A stretch of 64,000 nt of DNA from Campanula takesimana (taxonomy: Eukaryota; Streptophyta; Magnoliopsida; Asterales; Campanulaceae). The number at the start of each line of letters is the position of its first letter. The stretch's first letter is position 1. A program made the translations under genes and the position numbers. Below the pieces are notes generated by a model. The model was not told the DNA's origin and ran no database searches. It was given only the letters and a program-made list of their open reading frames with translations. The stretch lies in contig JAOWBW010000113.1 in assembly GCA_026119855.1 (NCBI GenBank), forward strand, positions 1,364,001 to 1,428,000, read 5' to 3'. This document shows, in pieces, positions 10,513-21,500 of the stretch.

Positions 10513-12409
10513 ATGGCTGCATCGTCTTCCTCAGCTCCGGCGCTCACCTCGTGTGTCGCCATTGTCGCCGACCTAATCAATGCTCCTCAATCCGATTTGG
10601 CAGTCGATCCTCGAGTTTTAAGGTTGCCGAAGCATGCTATCGACGTCGACAACACTCTCCAGTCTCGGCCTTGTCCAAAGCTCGCAAAGTCATGGCTCCC
10701 GGGTCTCGCCGTTCCAACCGTCTGGAAAAATTGGGAACAGGGGCCTCTTCTGGGTCTTTCAAACCTAAGGTCGTTCGGGCCACCATGGAGGCCGAGGCAA
10801 GTAAAAAGGCGAAATTATCTGCCACGGGTAGTTCCCGACGACGGTTGATTTTAGCTGAGTCAGAGGAAGAAGAACCTCCGTCTACTCCGGCGCCGGCAAC
10901 TAATGCCGATGACTTTGATGAGGATGTACCGGTGGTGACTCTGTTCCGGGCAACAAGGGCAAGAAAAGGTACTCCATTCAAAAAACCACCTCCGTCTGTA
11001 TCAGCTCCAAAAATTCCTAGTGTTCAAACCCGAAGTGCTAAAAGGAAGGTTCTGGAAACTTCCATGCAAGAAGAGGGGTCCACATCTCAGCATGACGATT
11101 CTAGTGACAGAGATGTTGAGGTTGACTCTGAGGAAACCCCATCCGAGCAAGAGGGCCCACGCCGTGTTAGTCAATATGCGTCTTCAGGAGTCAAGGCTTC
11201 TGACAGGTCAACTGTGGGGACAACTGTAGGTTCATCCCTGCCTACAGTTGGTCAGTCAAAGGGTTCGGCTGGAAAAGCCAAACGGGTACGTAAATCCTCT
11301 TCTTTCATTCCCAGTGTCCCCTTTAATCTAGACCTTCCCCATGATCCAAAGTTTTATTATCCTTCTTCTGCTGAGCGGTTTGCAAAATATTTCAAAAGAA
11401 AATTTTCTGTTGAGAGGGTAAAGGATGATCGTAGTTTTGGGAAGTTGTTCCTACTTGATTTTCTGAGTGGTAAAATCTTTATCATTTGCTAAAGCCTTCT
11501 CTCGACAAGTAGTGACTGAGTTTTATGCCAATCTCTCACGGGATGTGGCTCTGTCTGGTTCTCCAAATTTCCATCGCTCTTTTATTAGGGATAAAGTGAT
11601 AGAGTTCTCTCCTCAGTCGATAAATGCTTTTCTTCAAACTCCAAACACTCCTCTCTCTGATATTCCGAATGATTTGGATGAGGCTGTTAGGACCATTACT
11701 GGTCAGTCTATTTTATCTTGGCCATCTGACCAAAGAACAGGCACTTCTTCTATACCAAATTGGGATTAATAAATTCAACCTAGGTGCTGAAATATTTGAG
11801 ACAATTGTGAACTACTCTGAGTCTCCTGATTCTTCTTACCGTCTTCCTCATCCGTGTTTGATATCTGCTCTTCTGGGTACTCATGAGATTGTTGCCAATC
11901 CAAATGAGGATTTTATTTCTCTTCCTCCTCCAATTGTCCAACCCAAAACCATGTTTGCTCCGAATCGTTTCAATGACTGGCCTATGCCAGTTGACACTCC
12001 AGTTGACAGGACATCTGCCAGTACATCTGTTCCTCCAGTTCAGCCATCAGTTTCTCCATCAGGTTCCTCCCAAGCTATTCTGCAGGCTCAAATTGATTCA
12101 GTAAGTGCTCAGATCTCTGCTCACAAGGCAGATATATTAGCCAAACAGATTGTTGTCTCTGGTTTGGAACATACTCTACTGGAGCTTCGCAAAGCATTGA
12201 ATGGTTCTAAACAAAAAGGGGGAGAAAGCTTGAATGAAGGGGGAGCATTGCATGAAAGGGGAGCAGCCGGTTTACATGCAGGGGGAGAGAATGCTGGGGC
12301 TATGGTCGTTGCTGGTCCTAGTGGGAATCAAGATGATGATTTGGAATTCTCTTTCGAACGAGACTTGGCTGCTGGTGATAATGGAGAAAACTCATACCTT
12401 GGAGTTTAA
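10513..12409 (+). pseudogene. 3' accessory ORF of the Sirevirus-type element (frameshifted)
   Basis: The probable start is ATG 10513 (MAASSSSAPAL). The reading frame must change near 10690, near 11470-11490 and near 11740 to reach the stop at 12407-12409. The first third is Ser/Pro/Glu-rich and basic-acidic (ESEEEEPPSTPAPATN, KAKRVRKSSSFIPSVPF). The middle resembles the domain known as putative plant transposon protein (REFYANL-like VTEFYANLSRD, FIRDKVIEFSPQSINAFL). The end is Pro/Ser-rich followed by a possible coiled coil and Gly-rich repeats encoded by the polypurine array. I see no signal peptide or membrane span, so an envelope role is not supported here. Function unknown. Confidence 0.7.
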
Positions 12410-12568
12410 AAACTATCTTTGATACTCATTTTGTTGATTTGTAATCACTTAGCTTTACTTTGGATATTTTGGTTTGGAAGTTTGAACTCTTTAGTATGCT
12501 ATGCTATTTGAATCGTTGGTATAAATCTTTTGCAGGTTTTGTTCAGAACCACAAAGATAGGGGGAGAT
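12210..12568 (+). other. Multiplied polypurine tracts before the 3' LTR
   Basis: AAAAAGGGGGAGAAAG (near 12213), GAAGGGGGAGCA, GAAAGGGGAGCA and CAGGGGGAGAGA occur in about 80 bp inside the accessory ORF, and the functional-position copy AGATAGGGGGAGAT lies at 12555-12568 directly before the 3' LTR. Repeated polypurine tracts are described for Sireviruses. Confidence 0.8.
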
Positions 12569-13194
12569 TGAAGAGTATGGACATACTCGTCTTTTTCTCT
12601 AAGTATCTTTGTGATTCTGATTTGTATATATTTTAATTATTGTAAATATTTAGGATTTATTTGACTAACTTACTTATGGTTATCTTTGGTAAGTAGATAT
12701 GTTTTGTAGGTGTTTTATTTTAGGTGGTCTCTAAAAGGAAAGAAGATATTCTTGGAGAGCAAGGAGGCGGAGAACAAAAAGGATAAATACAAAGCCGACT
12801 TCTTCATAAAGTTTAAAAAAAAAACGGATTCTGAGAATACGGGGTAGAAAATCAAGTTCTTGAGAGAGTCTTGTTGTTCTTAGAAGTTCATGTGAAAGAA
12901 CTCTAAGGTGTTGAGTGTTTTAGTACGATCTAGAGTTATTAGATCGATTTGTTCTTTTGTTCTGTTTGTTTACTTTCATTCGGTTTGTACTCTGCAAATC
13001 GCTTTTAATATATGAAAGTTTCCAGCAAGTATTCTTGCTGAAGTTTTAATTGTTATTAAGTTAATTTAATTTCCGCTGCAAATCTGATAACTGTTAAGAC
13101 AACTGTCTGGACAACTGTTAGCACGTTTGAATACACAGTTGTTCACACAGTTGGTCGATTCCCAGAACAGTCCTAGCCGCCTTGATTTCTTTCA
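12569..13194 (+). repeat. 3' LTR of the Sirevirus-type element
   Basis: It is 626 bp and matches the 5' LTR except for two substitutions and two single-base insertions seen by eye (for example ten As instead of nine, and ATACGGGGTAG instead of ATACGGGTAG). Confidence 0.93.
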
Positions 13195-13199
13195 CTATC

Positions 13200-13385
13200 A
13201 CTTACAATCTTTAATCACACACGACTGGTATTCAACAATGCCTGAACTGACACTTTAAAACATTACAATTGGCACATTTAAATACTACAACTGACACTCT
13301 TAAAACACTTGCACTAACACTCAATAACACATGAATTGATACTCTTAAACACTATAACATGCACTCTTAAACATTACCAGTGCCA
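13200..13385. repeat. Degenerate minisatellite, right half
   Basis: Repeats of the kind GACACTCTTAAAACACTTGCACTAACACTCAATAACACATG continue the array of 3160-3262 interrupted by the Sirevirus insertion. Confidence 0.6.
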
Positions 13386-13459
13386 CCGCACGAAGTTTCA
13401 TTTATTTACAAAATGTTCCAACGAGTTTTTAAAACCCTTTTTTAAAGAATATTAAAAAG

Positions 13460-13625
13460 AAAGGCAATGCTAGGCTTACAAAAGAAGTTTACAAAATAAA
13501 TGATACAAAGTGTGGTGGCGATATTCCATTAGCCATATCGATTGTGGACCCGGCACACTCTGCTTATAAACACCAACACAATTATGACACCTCATTTTGT
13601 AAACCACATTTTGTATTGTTTTCGT
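13460..13625. mobile_element. Short inverted-repeat MITE, copy 2
   Basis: It runs from CAATGCTAGGCTTACAAAA to about CATTTTGTATTG. The interior GTGGCGATATTCCATTAG, GTGGACCCGGCACACTCT and ACACCTCATTTTGTAAAC matches copies at 2775 and 35847. Confidence 0.55.
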
Positions 13626-13865
13626 TGATAGTTTTGGACACAAATCCCTCCGTCCTACAAGTTAATCTCAATTTATATTTCATGATCAACTTAATTAATG
13701 ATCCATAATTTAAAAAATAATTAATAATAAAAATACTGATAATTCATTAAAAGTATTTATTCGTTCCCAAACTTATCTCTATTTATTTATGTTTTGAGCA
13801 TCTGGGACAGACAAAGTTTTTCTTTACTCTTTTTTTTCCCTGAATGTATGTTTGTATTGTAAGTA

Positions 13866-14460
13866 GAGCCGTCAACTCGGGACAACAGGACGGGACAAAA
13901 CTATGATGTTCTGCAAACTATACGGGACGGGACAAATTTATCGCGAGACTAAAATTCCTCGTTCCATCCCAAATCAACTCGGGATGCGGGACAAATACGG
14001 GATAAGTTGACGCAATCACCCGATAAAAAAAAATGATTTTTCAAGTTGATTGAGTACTAAGCCATCATTCCAAACAAAATAATCCAAAGTTCATAACCCA
14101 AAATCCAAATGCTTAGTCCTTACATAACAGTTTGTTTGACCGGCAGGAAAAGTCTTAGTTGAGCCCTAATAGATTTTAGTAAGCAAATTATCCAAATTCT
14201 CTTCGATTGGTCAGTACCAGACGAAACACAAACAACATCAAAATTCAATGAGTGCAGATCAAAAAGCAAGTAGGTCTTGCAACTTGGGATATAGAATTGG
14301 AATTGGCTTTCAACTTGAGCCGGCTTGGGTTAATTTTAATTGGGCTTGACTTGCTTGGGTTAGGATTGAGCTGGGATTTAAAAAATGCGGGAAGTCCTGT
14401 TTCGCCCCTACCAATCCGGTTTTATCCCGCGTCCCAAACAAGACGTCCTAAATAGTCTCA
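13866..14460. repeat. CGGGACGGGACA-rich repeat, probably a MITE
   Basis: Repeated GGGACAAAACT, ACGGGACGGGACAAATT and CGGGATGCGGGACAAA motifs and GAGCTGGG..GGGCTTGACTT stretches suggest a decayed hAT-like element of the same style as the neighbour at 14491. I could not find ends. Confidence 0.35.
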
Positions 14461-14490
14461 CATTTTTTCGGAATAAGAATATACTGTTTT

Positions 14491-14918
14491 TAGGGATGGC
14501 AATTTGACCGAACCCGCTCCGTATCCGGGACAATCCACACCGCAGCGGGGCGGGTTTGGTAACCTTTTTTCAAAACCCGGCGGGTCACGGGGCGGGTACG
14601 GTTACACACTAAAACCCGCGGGGCCCCGCCACGCATACTTAATATATACATATAATTAATATAATGTCCCTAACCCATTTCAATTATTACCTCAAGGTCC
14701 TCAACCCAGCGCACACTACGGGGTTCCTGCCTTCTTGGGCTCTTTTAAAGGTTGGATCAAAGCCCAAAAGTAGTAAGATTTTGCAGCATACGGGGCGGGG
14801 CGGGGCGGCAGCGGGTTTAGCAGTTGGCGGGGCGGGGCGGGTTTGGTACAAGGGGGCTTGGTTGAGGGGCGGGTTTGGTAATGAGTGTCGCTCTGTATCC
14901 GCCCCGTTGCCATCCCTA
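14491..14918. mobile_element. hAT-type MITE with GGCGGG-rich core
   Basis: The ends are TAGGGATGGCAA and TTGCCATCCCTA. The flanks ACTGTTTT (14483-14490) and ACTGTTTC (14919-14926) match at seven of eight bases, as expected for a hAT 8-bp target duplication. The core is built of GGGGCGGG repeats. Confidence 0.85.
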
Positions 14919-14944
14919 ACTGTTTCGTCTCACACATATATATA

Positions 14945-15226
14945 CTCTCCCTCCGTTTCACCTCAATTGGTACTAAAAAGAGGGCACAATAACTAAAGAA
15001 TACTAATAAAATAAAGAAAATGTGTGGTAGAAAATGAAGAGAGAGAATTAGTGGGTAAATAGTATTGTTGGTTGAATAAAATGAGTGGTGGAGAATGAAG
15101 AGAAATAATGAGTGGTGGGGTTGGGTGAATATAAAATATTAAATAGTTTGCCATTTTGGGTAGTGTCAATTGAGGTGAAACATACGGAAAGGGAAATAAG
15201 TGTCAATTGAGGTGAAACGGAGGGAA
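14945..15226. mobile_element. Stowaway-like MITE, upstream of the ASCH gene
   Basis: Left end CTCTCCCTCCGTTTCACCTC and right end GAGGTGAAACGGAGGGA are inverted copies, with TA at both sides. GTGTCAATTGAGGTGAAAC occurs twice at the right end, so the right arm is duplicated. Confidence 0.75.
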
Positions 15227-15230
15227 TATA

Positions 15231-15461
15231 CTCCCTCCGTCCCATCATAAAGGTAAAAAACCTTTTAAGTTCAAGAATTAAGAAAAAAAGGTAATGCGTT
15301 GTGGTGAGTGTTTGATAGTTGGGTGGGAGAAAAAGTGGTGGAGAAAGAGTTAGTGGATAATTGTTGTAAGGATGACATATATATATAATACCCACTTTCC
15401 ATTTATAGATTTTGACGCCTAAAATAGAAAATTTTCATCCTTAGGGACGGAGCGGAGGGAG
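15231..15461. mobile_element. Stowaway MITE ending 49 bp before the ASCH start codon
   Basis: It runs from CTCCCTCCGTCCCATCATAA to TTAGGGACGGAGCGGAGGGAG, with TA on both sides. It abuts the MITE at 14945-15226. The junction with host DNA forms TATATATT at 15462-15469, about 42 bp before ATG 15511. Confidence 0.8.
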
Positions 15462-15510
15462 TATATATTGGGGGACGGGACCGTCCAGAATTAACGAATC
15501 CCCTACAGAA

Positions 15511-18500
15511 ATGGCGGCGGAGCAACCGTCATCGCCGGGAGTTTCACCAATCCAACTTAAGGACTGCATAGAATCGCTGCTCAAGTTCACTCTAGAATCC
15601 GCCATTGACGAATCCCCTACAGAAACAGGACTCAATTTAGGGTTGTCGAAAAGCTATTGTGCCAATCTTCTCAAAGACAGTGATGATACCAGCTATCCGA
15701 ATCCACCGTGCACTGGTATACTCTAGTACACCCAATCTTTACTATGTAACACTCCTGCAGTCACAAATATATACTCCCACTCCCTCCGCCCCAGTTTAAA
15801 CTTCAAAAAACTTTTGGGTTCAAAAATTAAGAAAAAAGGTGATGTGTTGTGAGCAGGGTTCTAAAAGACCCCGTCTAGGCGCTAGGCGTTTATGAAACGC
15901 TTAGGTCCTGTTTAGGATATTATAGTTATTTCTGAATTCTCAGCCCGTCTATACCCCGCCTAGGAACCTTGGTTGTGAGGGTACATGGTTTGGTAGGAGA
16001 GAGAAAGTGGGGTAGGGAATGGTCAGTTAGCGGGTAATTGTTGTGAGTATGACATGTATGTCCCACAAATAAAGAAGTATAAAAAACTTTCCTTTTTAGG
16101 TTTTGAAGTTTAAAATGGGACACTCAAAAAAGAAATTTTTGAAGTTTAAAATGAGACGGAGGGAGTATACAATTCCTTATTGCCTTTGCGTCTCAGTTTG
16201 CATCCTATAATTAGTTATTGTGATTTCTATGTCATACTGTTCCTACTTAAGTGCCCGATTTTGACTTGGGAAGGAAATTAAGGATGTTCACTTTTTAAGC
16301 AATTTTAGAACAGTATATACACTCCCTCCGTCAGCATTTGAAAGCTGAAATTGCAAAAAAAAATAAAAACGGAACGTTGTGTAATACCCGAAATTTTCCC
16401 CTCATTATTTTTATTTTTTGGGACTCTTTTATTTATTAATTGGGCCAAGTGAATTAAAGAAAGTATTGGGCTCAAGTGACTAAGTTAAAATAGAAAAGCC
16501 CGAGTCATTGTTTAAGAGAAAAAGGAATCCTTTTTAATTAGGGAATTGAAAACCCTATAGTATATATACTCTCCCAAAACCCTAGCCTCTCTATTAATTA
16601 TCAAAAGGAAAAGAGAAAGAACGGGAGAGAGAGGCTGCGCAGAGAGAGCGGCCAGAGAGAGGGAGACGCAGAGAAGAAGAAAGAGAAGGAAGAAGAAAGA
16701 GAAGGAAGAAGAGAAAGTGAAGAGGGATCAACCAAGGTAAAACCTACCCTCTAAGCTTTAATATGTTCTCCGTTTAGTCACCTAGTGATTTTAAATATGG
16801 ATTTAGAGAACCCTAACCCTAATGATGAAAATAGGGTTTATAAAGAGTTGGTTTGATGAGGAAGACGATGGGTGTGTGTGTGAGTATGCGTGTGAATGGA
16901 TGTGTGTGTGAACGAGTGCGTGTCCAGTGTGTGTGTTTTATGCGTGTGTGTGTGTGCGTGAGTAGTGTAGGCAGTAGGTGTAGTGTGTTTTGTGCGTGTG
17001 TGTGTGGCTGCTGGAATGAGTGTGTGTGTGCGTTTGTGTGTTTCAAAAGGAAAACATAATCTGCGATGAATAGTAGCGGGAATAGTAACTGGAATAGTAG
17101 CTGGAATAGTAACTGTGAATAGTAACCTGGAATAGTAACGGGAATAGTAACGGGAATAGTAACTGGAATAGTAACGGGAATAGTAACTGGAATAGTAACT
17201 GTGAATAGTAATTGGGTGAGTCTAATGGAACCCTAAAACATATTAATTGGGAATAGAAACAATAAAACCTTAGGGGTGTTTTGGTAAACTAAAAAGGGTA
17301 TTTTGGGAATACAAATAAAGGGTAGTACAAACCTTAGATCGAATATCAACCTTAAAAGGGGTTAAAGAAGATAAACCCATAAGGTTAAGAAAGTAAAAGA
17401 AAAGTATTTGGGGACGGAAGTAAATAGTATTACTTGTCCTAAGACTATTTTATGCATGATTGTAGATTCGTGCACGAAGTTTGCTAAGAGGATTAACGCA
17501 AGCCAAGGTAAAGGATTACGGTCCTAAGTATCTTGAATTCTTTATTCATTGGAACTCTATAATTCTTTCATGAATGCTATATGGTCCATAGCGCTTGAAC
17601 TCTACGTTGATGAACGTCTTTTGTATATCTTACCTATGACGTGTTTTGGTCGTAGGGAATCTTAGAACATTTGAATTTGCATGTGCTCTCGTTTAGGGAA
17701 CACTATTTTGGAAAGTATGCTATATCTAATTGCAACAGGTGTAGCTGTATAGTCCCTGAAAAGGACTAACTAGTCCCTGAAAAAGACTAATGTGGAAACG
17801 GTCCTAGGAAACGGACTAATGGAAATAAGTCTAGTTAACTACGTGTAACTTAGACTTTGTGGAACTCTAGATTATCATGATAACTCTAAATAAGGGAGCA
17901 CCCTGAAAAGGTGTAAGGTCTCTTATTCACTTAACACCCTGAAAAGGTGTTTGGAACTTGGAATTGACGGAATGGAATTAGGACCACAAATCTTTGAATT
18001 GTTAACTGCATTCGTTACATGCAGTTAGTATATTAAATAATGTCCGATCTTTGAAATTATCAATTGAGTCCGTTCTTTCGGTCACTTCTCCTTAGCTATC
18101 AGAGAAGTCCGTATGAACTTACTGAGCATTGTTCGCTCACCCCTTCTCCTATTATTTTTCCCAGGTAAAGATTAAGGACCTATAAGGATTGCAAGGAAGG
18201 GCAGTCGGTGGTCAAACGAAGGGCTTAAGATAACTTTTACGTTTTTTGTTGAGCTAGTGGGATGTACTAGCCGTTAGAATTTAAATGTTAGTTACGCTTC
18301 CGCACTATTTTGAATTATGGTTAGATTTTACTAGCCGTTGCTTTTGAACGTTGGATTTGAATTATGTTTGACGTTTGGGATTTCTTGGTTTATGAATTAT
18401 TATTATTGTTTGAAAGTTCGGGTCGTTACACGTTGTGCGCAGAAATCAAGGAGAAGTATAGGGATAATTAGTGGGGTAGAGAAGTAAGTGGGTTAGTTGT

Positions 18501-21500
18501 GCGCGAAATCAAGGAGAAATATTTAATATTAAGGTTTGCGAGTATTGGAGTAGGAATAGTTAGTGGGGTAGAGAATAGTAAGTGAGTTAGTTTATGTGAG
18601 GATGACAAGCGAGTCCCATTGATTAAAAAAACATTATAACATCTCCATTTTAGGCTTTTGCAATTGTAAGTGCAACACCTAAAGTGACAAATTTTTCAAT
18701 TTCTGTAGTTGCGAAAAGCTGTATATCTTCTGTTTGATAGAAGATTGAATATGAACACCTAACTAAGACATCACCAATATCAAAACCTTCCAAAGAGGAA
18801 AGCAGCTGATATAGAAATACTTCGAGGACATGCGCGTATGGAGTCTCACGTCCCCAGTTTGGCCCGTCAATTTTTATTGCATCGTAGTGAAGTCCCTATA
18901 CATTGGTCTTAGAGGATCGGCAAGTTAGACATACAGAAAAATCATTGCATTCTTTAATAAACAATGTTGGGGTGATGCATTAGTCATGTAACTGGTAGCT
19001 ATTTCATGAAGAGGTCATTCATATCTAATCAAATTTAGGTGAATTTCTTCATCCAGTGTGGTCGAGGTTTGAAGATAAACTGTGGAAAAAGGTCTGGTTT
19101 TGAAGGAATTTGAGTAGGAAGGTCTACATGTTCACATTTGTGGCTAAAAGTAGGAGTGATGGACCAATCTATTAATATTTCTTGGAGTAGTCGTAGTATT
19201 TTGAGCGTGCCAATCAACCTGCTGTGGTGCTAGGGATGGCCAAACCGGACCGGAACTGTTGAACCGGCCCGGAAACGGAACCGAAAAAACCGTAACCGCC
19301 ATGAACCGCTACGAAAACCGGAACAGTGAGAACCGAAACCGTTTTGGATAAGGGCCGGTTAAGGTTCAACCCCCCAAAAAACCGTGAACCGGCGGTTCCG
19401 AACCGCCCAACCAAACCGTGAACCGGAACCGTTTGAACCGTCAGTGAAACCATTAAAAAACCATCAAAATCATTAGATTTCTAACAGTTTCATCAGAATT
19501 AACCATTAATAATGGAAGGTTGACAAGAAAAGTTGTGTTTTGACTGATTTTTTTGCCAAATTCAGTGAATGAAAATAATAAAAATGTGTTTTGACTGATT
19601 TCTAACAGTTTCATCAGAATTAACCGTTAAAAAACCATTAAAAAAGGAACCGCGGAACTGAACCGAAACGACCGGAACCGGTGTAACCAAGGGCCGGTTA
19701 AGGTTCACATAAAAGCCGAACTGGAACCGTGTTTGTCATCCCTATGTGGTGCTTGAGGAGAAGCACATCTCTTTATATGCAAGTTTTAGATGTTTCTAGC
19801 CTCTCATTATGCACAGAATTGCAATATTGCCTATACTGCCTCTGTCCTGGAAAGTTTGTCCCATTTTGACTTTTTATGGTCAACATGAATGAACTTTTAC
19901 CAAGCATCGGTGCCAATCTAATGATCACAAGGAAATCTTAAAAATTGTTAATGATAAATCACTTAATGATTTGTGATTTGTCAATTATAATTATTAGAAT
20001 TTCACTAAATGATTAGATAGACATAAGTGTTTGGTCAAAGTTCATTTATGTTGACCATAAAAGTTAAAATGGGACAAACTTTCCAGGACAGCGGGAGTAT
20101 TATGTACTCTGTTATGCATTCACGTGAAGATCTTATTTACTTAATAACACTTTCATTCATGTGTAAATGTGAGTCTACTTACACATGTGATTGTTCTTGA
20201 TGCAGGTCTTTTTGAAGGAGTTCCCCAACATCCTTTGTACAAGCACCTCGCCTCAGCTTTGTTCCTGTCAATATCTTCTGGAACCTTTTGTTCAAGGATG
20301 AAGATGATGCCGTTAGTCCATGAACAGAGATCCTTTGAGCAGAAAGAATCTGAGTGGAGCAAACTGATTGTGGATAATGGATCAAACTTAGTAAAAGTCT
20401 GTTACTTGTGATTGTTAAGTGTGTGTTTTTTTCTGTGTTCTTTTTTTGGGGAGAGGGGGGGGGGGGGAAGAAATCTGTTCATGGCACTACCTTCTTGCCA
20501 ATCTGATAGTATTCGACATATTTCAGATGTTGAAGACAGTGGACTTTGAGCTTCATGTTCAGGAGCCTTTCTTTTCCCAGCTCAAAGGTCAGTCTTAAGA
20601 TTTTCCATGAACTATATTGCGTTACTAACATTGGTAGTTGTTAATTACCTTTTGTTGAATATCATTTTCTGTGATATTAAAGACTTATATTCATCCTCGT
20701 TACTTATTATTATCTGCAGATGGACAAAAAATAGTTGAAGGAAGGTGTGCTGTTAGTGAGTACAAACGGTATGACTTTCTTCTTGGCTTCTTTGTAAATC
20801 ATGTGTCATATAAACACTGCTGATGTTAAAAACGCTATGCTTTTCTATTCCTTTAGGTCAACTAGTTAATTGTTATTTTCCAGAACGTAATTGTTGTCTA
20901 TTTTTCATCTAACGGTTAAAAGAGGTTTAGTTCTAAGTGTATTGCGCCAAGATCCATATCTTTATACAGCAAGGCCAAAGCCCGCACAATAGAAGAGATT
21001 TGTGTAAGATAGCTTGCCGATCAACGTAAAGGCAGAGATCCCTATAAACATGAACTATAAGAAGTAAGAATTCAATACACACTAGGCTGGACAGGCTGGA
21101 AGCACTGAAACGTTGCGTGGGCTTGGTTGAAACTAAGTACTTTGCAAGAAGCCACTAGTGGTTGCCAGGCTTGTTTCCAGACAGAGGGTGTACCTCTAAT
21201 GGGCCACTAAGAAGCCCAAACAGTGCAAGACAAACAACCATCAGGTTTATTTCACTGAACGGACCTCTTGATAACATATTCAGTGATTTGGGCAGACTTG
21301 GGCCTTGTAAGTTCATTTGTTTTTTGGATCAATCAGGGCTGATTGGGTCTTGATATCGTGAATAAACAGCTAGATCTCTCTTACTCATGCCATGGGGTGT
21401 ACTAGTGTACTGAATAGGCTGAAGGCGCTGAATTACTGTGTGGGTTTGGTTAAAAACAACCAAGTGCATTGGAGAAGCGTGGTTACAAGGTTTGTTTGAA

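Larger units (their letters stand above)
3268..13194 (+). mobile_element. Full-length Sirevirus-type Ty1/copia retrotransposon
   Basis: The element has two LTRs (3268-3891 and 12569-13194), flanked by the 5-bp target duplication CTATC (3263-3267 and 13195-13199). The order is LTR, primer-binding site, gag, protease, integrase, reverse transcriptase, RNase H, a spacer, a 3' accessory ORF, repeated polypurine tracts, LTR. Integrase before reverse transcriptase defines copia; the near 10-kb size, gag with long coiled coil, extra 3' ORF and multiplied polypurine tracts fit the Sirevirus lineage. By eye the LTRs differ by two substitutions and two one-base indels, so insertion was recent. The coding part is nevertheless broken by stops and frameshifts, several of them at homopolymers. 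Confidence 0.93.
16380..18430 (+). mobile_element. Solo LTR of a long-LTR gypsy-like element in ASCH intron 1
   Basis: It begins TGTAATACCCGAAA and ends TTCGGGTCGTTACA, so TG..CA with extended inverted ends, and is flanked by CGTTG on both sides (16375-16379 and 18431-18435). It is 2,051 bp. It interrupts a Stowaway MITE that starts near 16321 and resumes after 18435 to about 18700. Inside are a purine-rich stretch (16610-16730), a GT-rich tract (16866-17045), an AATAGTAAC minisatellite (17062-17216) and constant-loop hairpins (17750-17952). The family link to gypsy comes from the related LTR at 57799, which is followed by a primer-binding site and a gypsy-type gag. Confidence 0.85.

Noticed and set aside
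10637..10981. Minus-strand ORF over the accessory ORF
   Set aside because: Shadow of a GC-rich coding strand; no domain.
10513..12409. Envelope gene of the Sirevirus-type element
   Set aside because: No signal peptide, membrane span or other envelope feature is visible; the middle resembles a plant transposon-associated domain instead.
16819..17059. His/Thr-rich and Cys/Val-rich ORFs
   Set aside because: Both come from the GT-rich simple repeat in the solo LTR.
16380..18430. Intact retrotransposon in ASCH intron 1
   Set aside because: Only one LTR-like unit with a single pair of target duplications is present; no primer-binding site or coding region follows, so it is a solo LTR.
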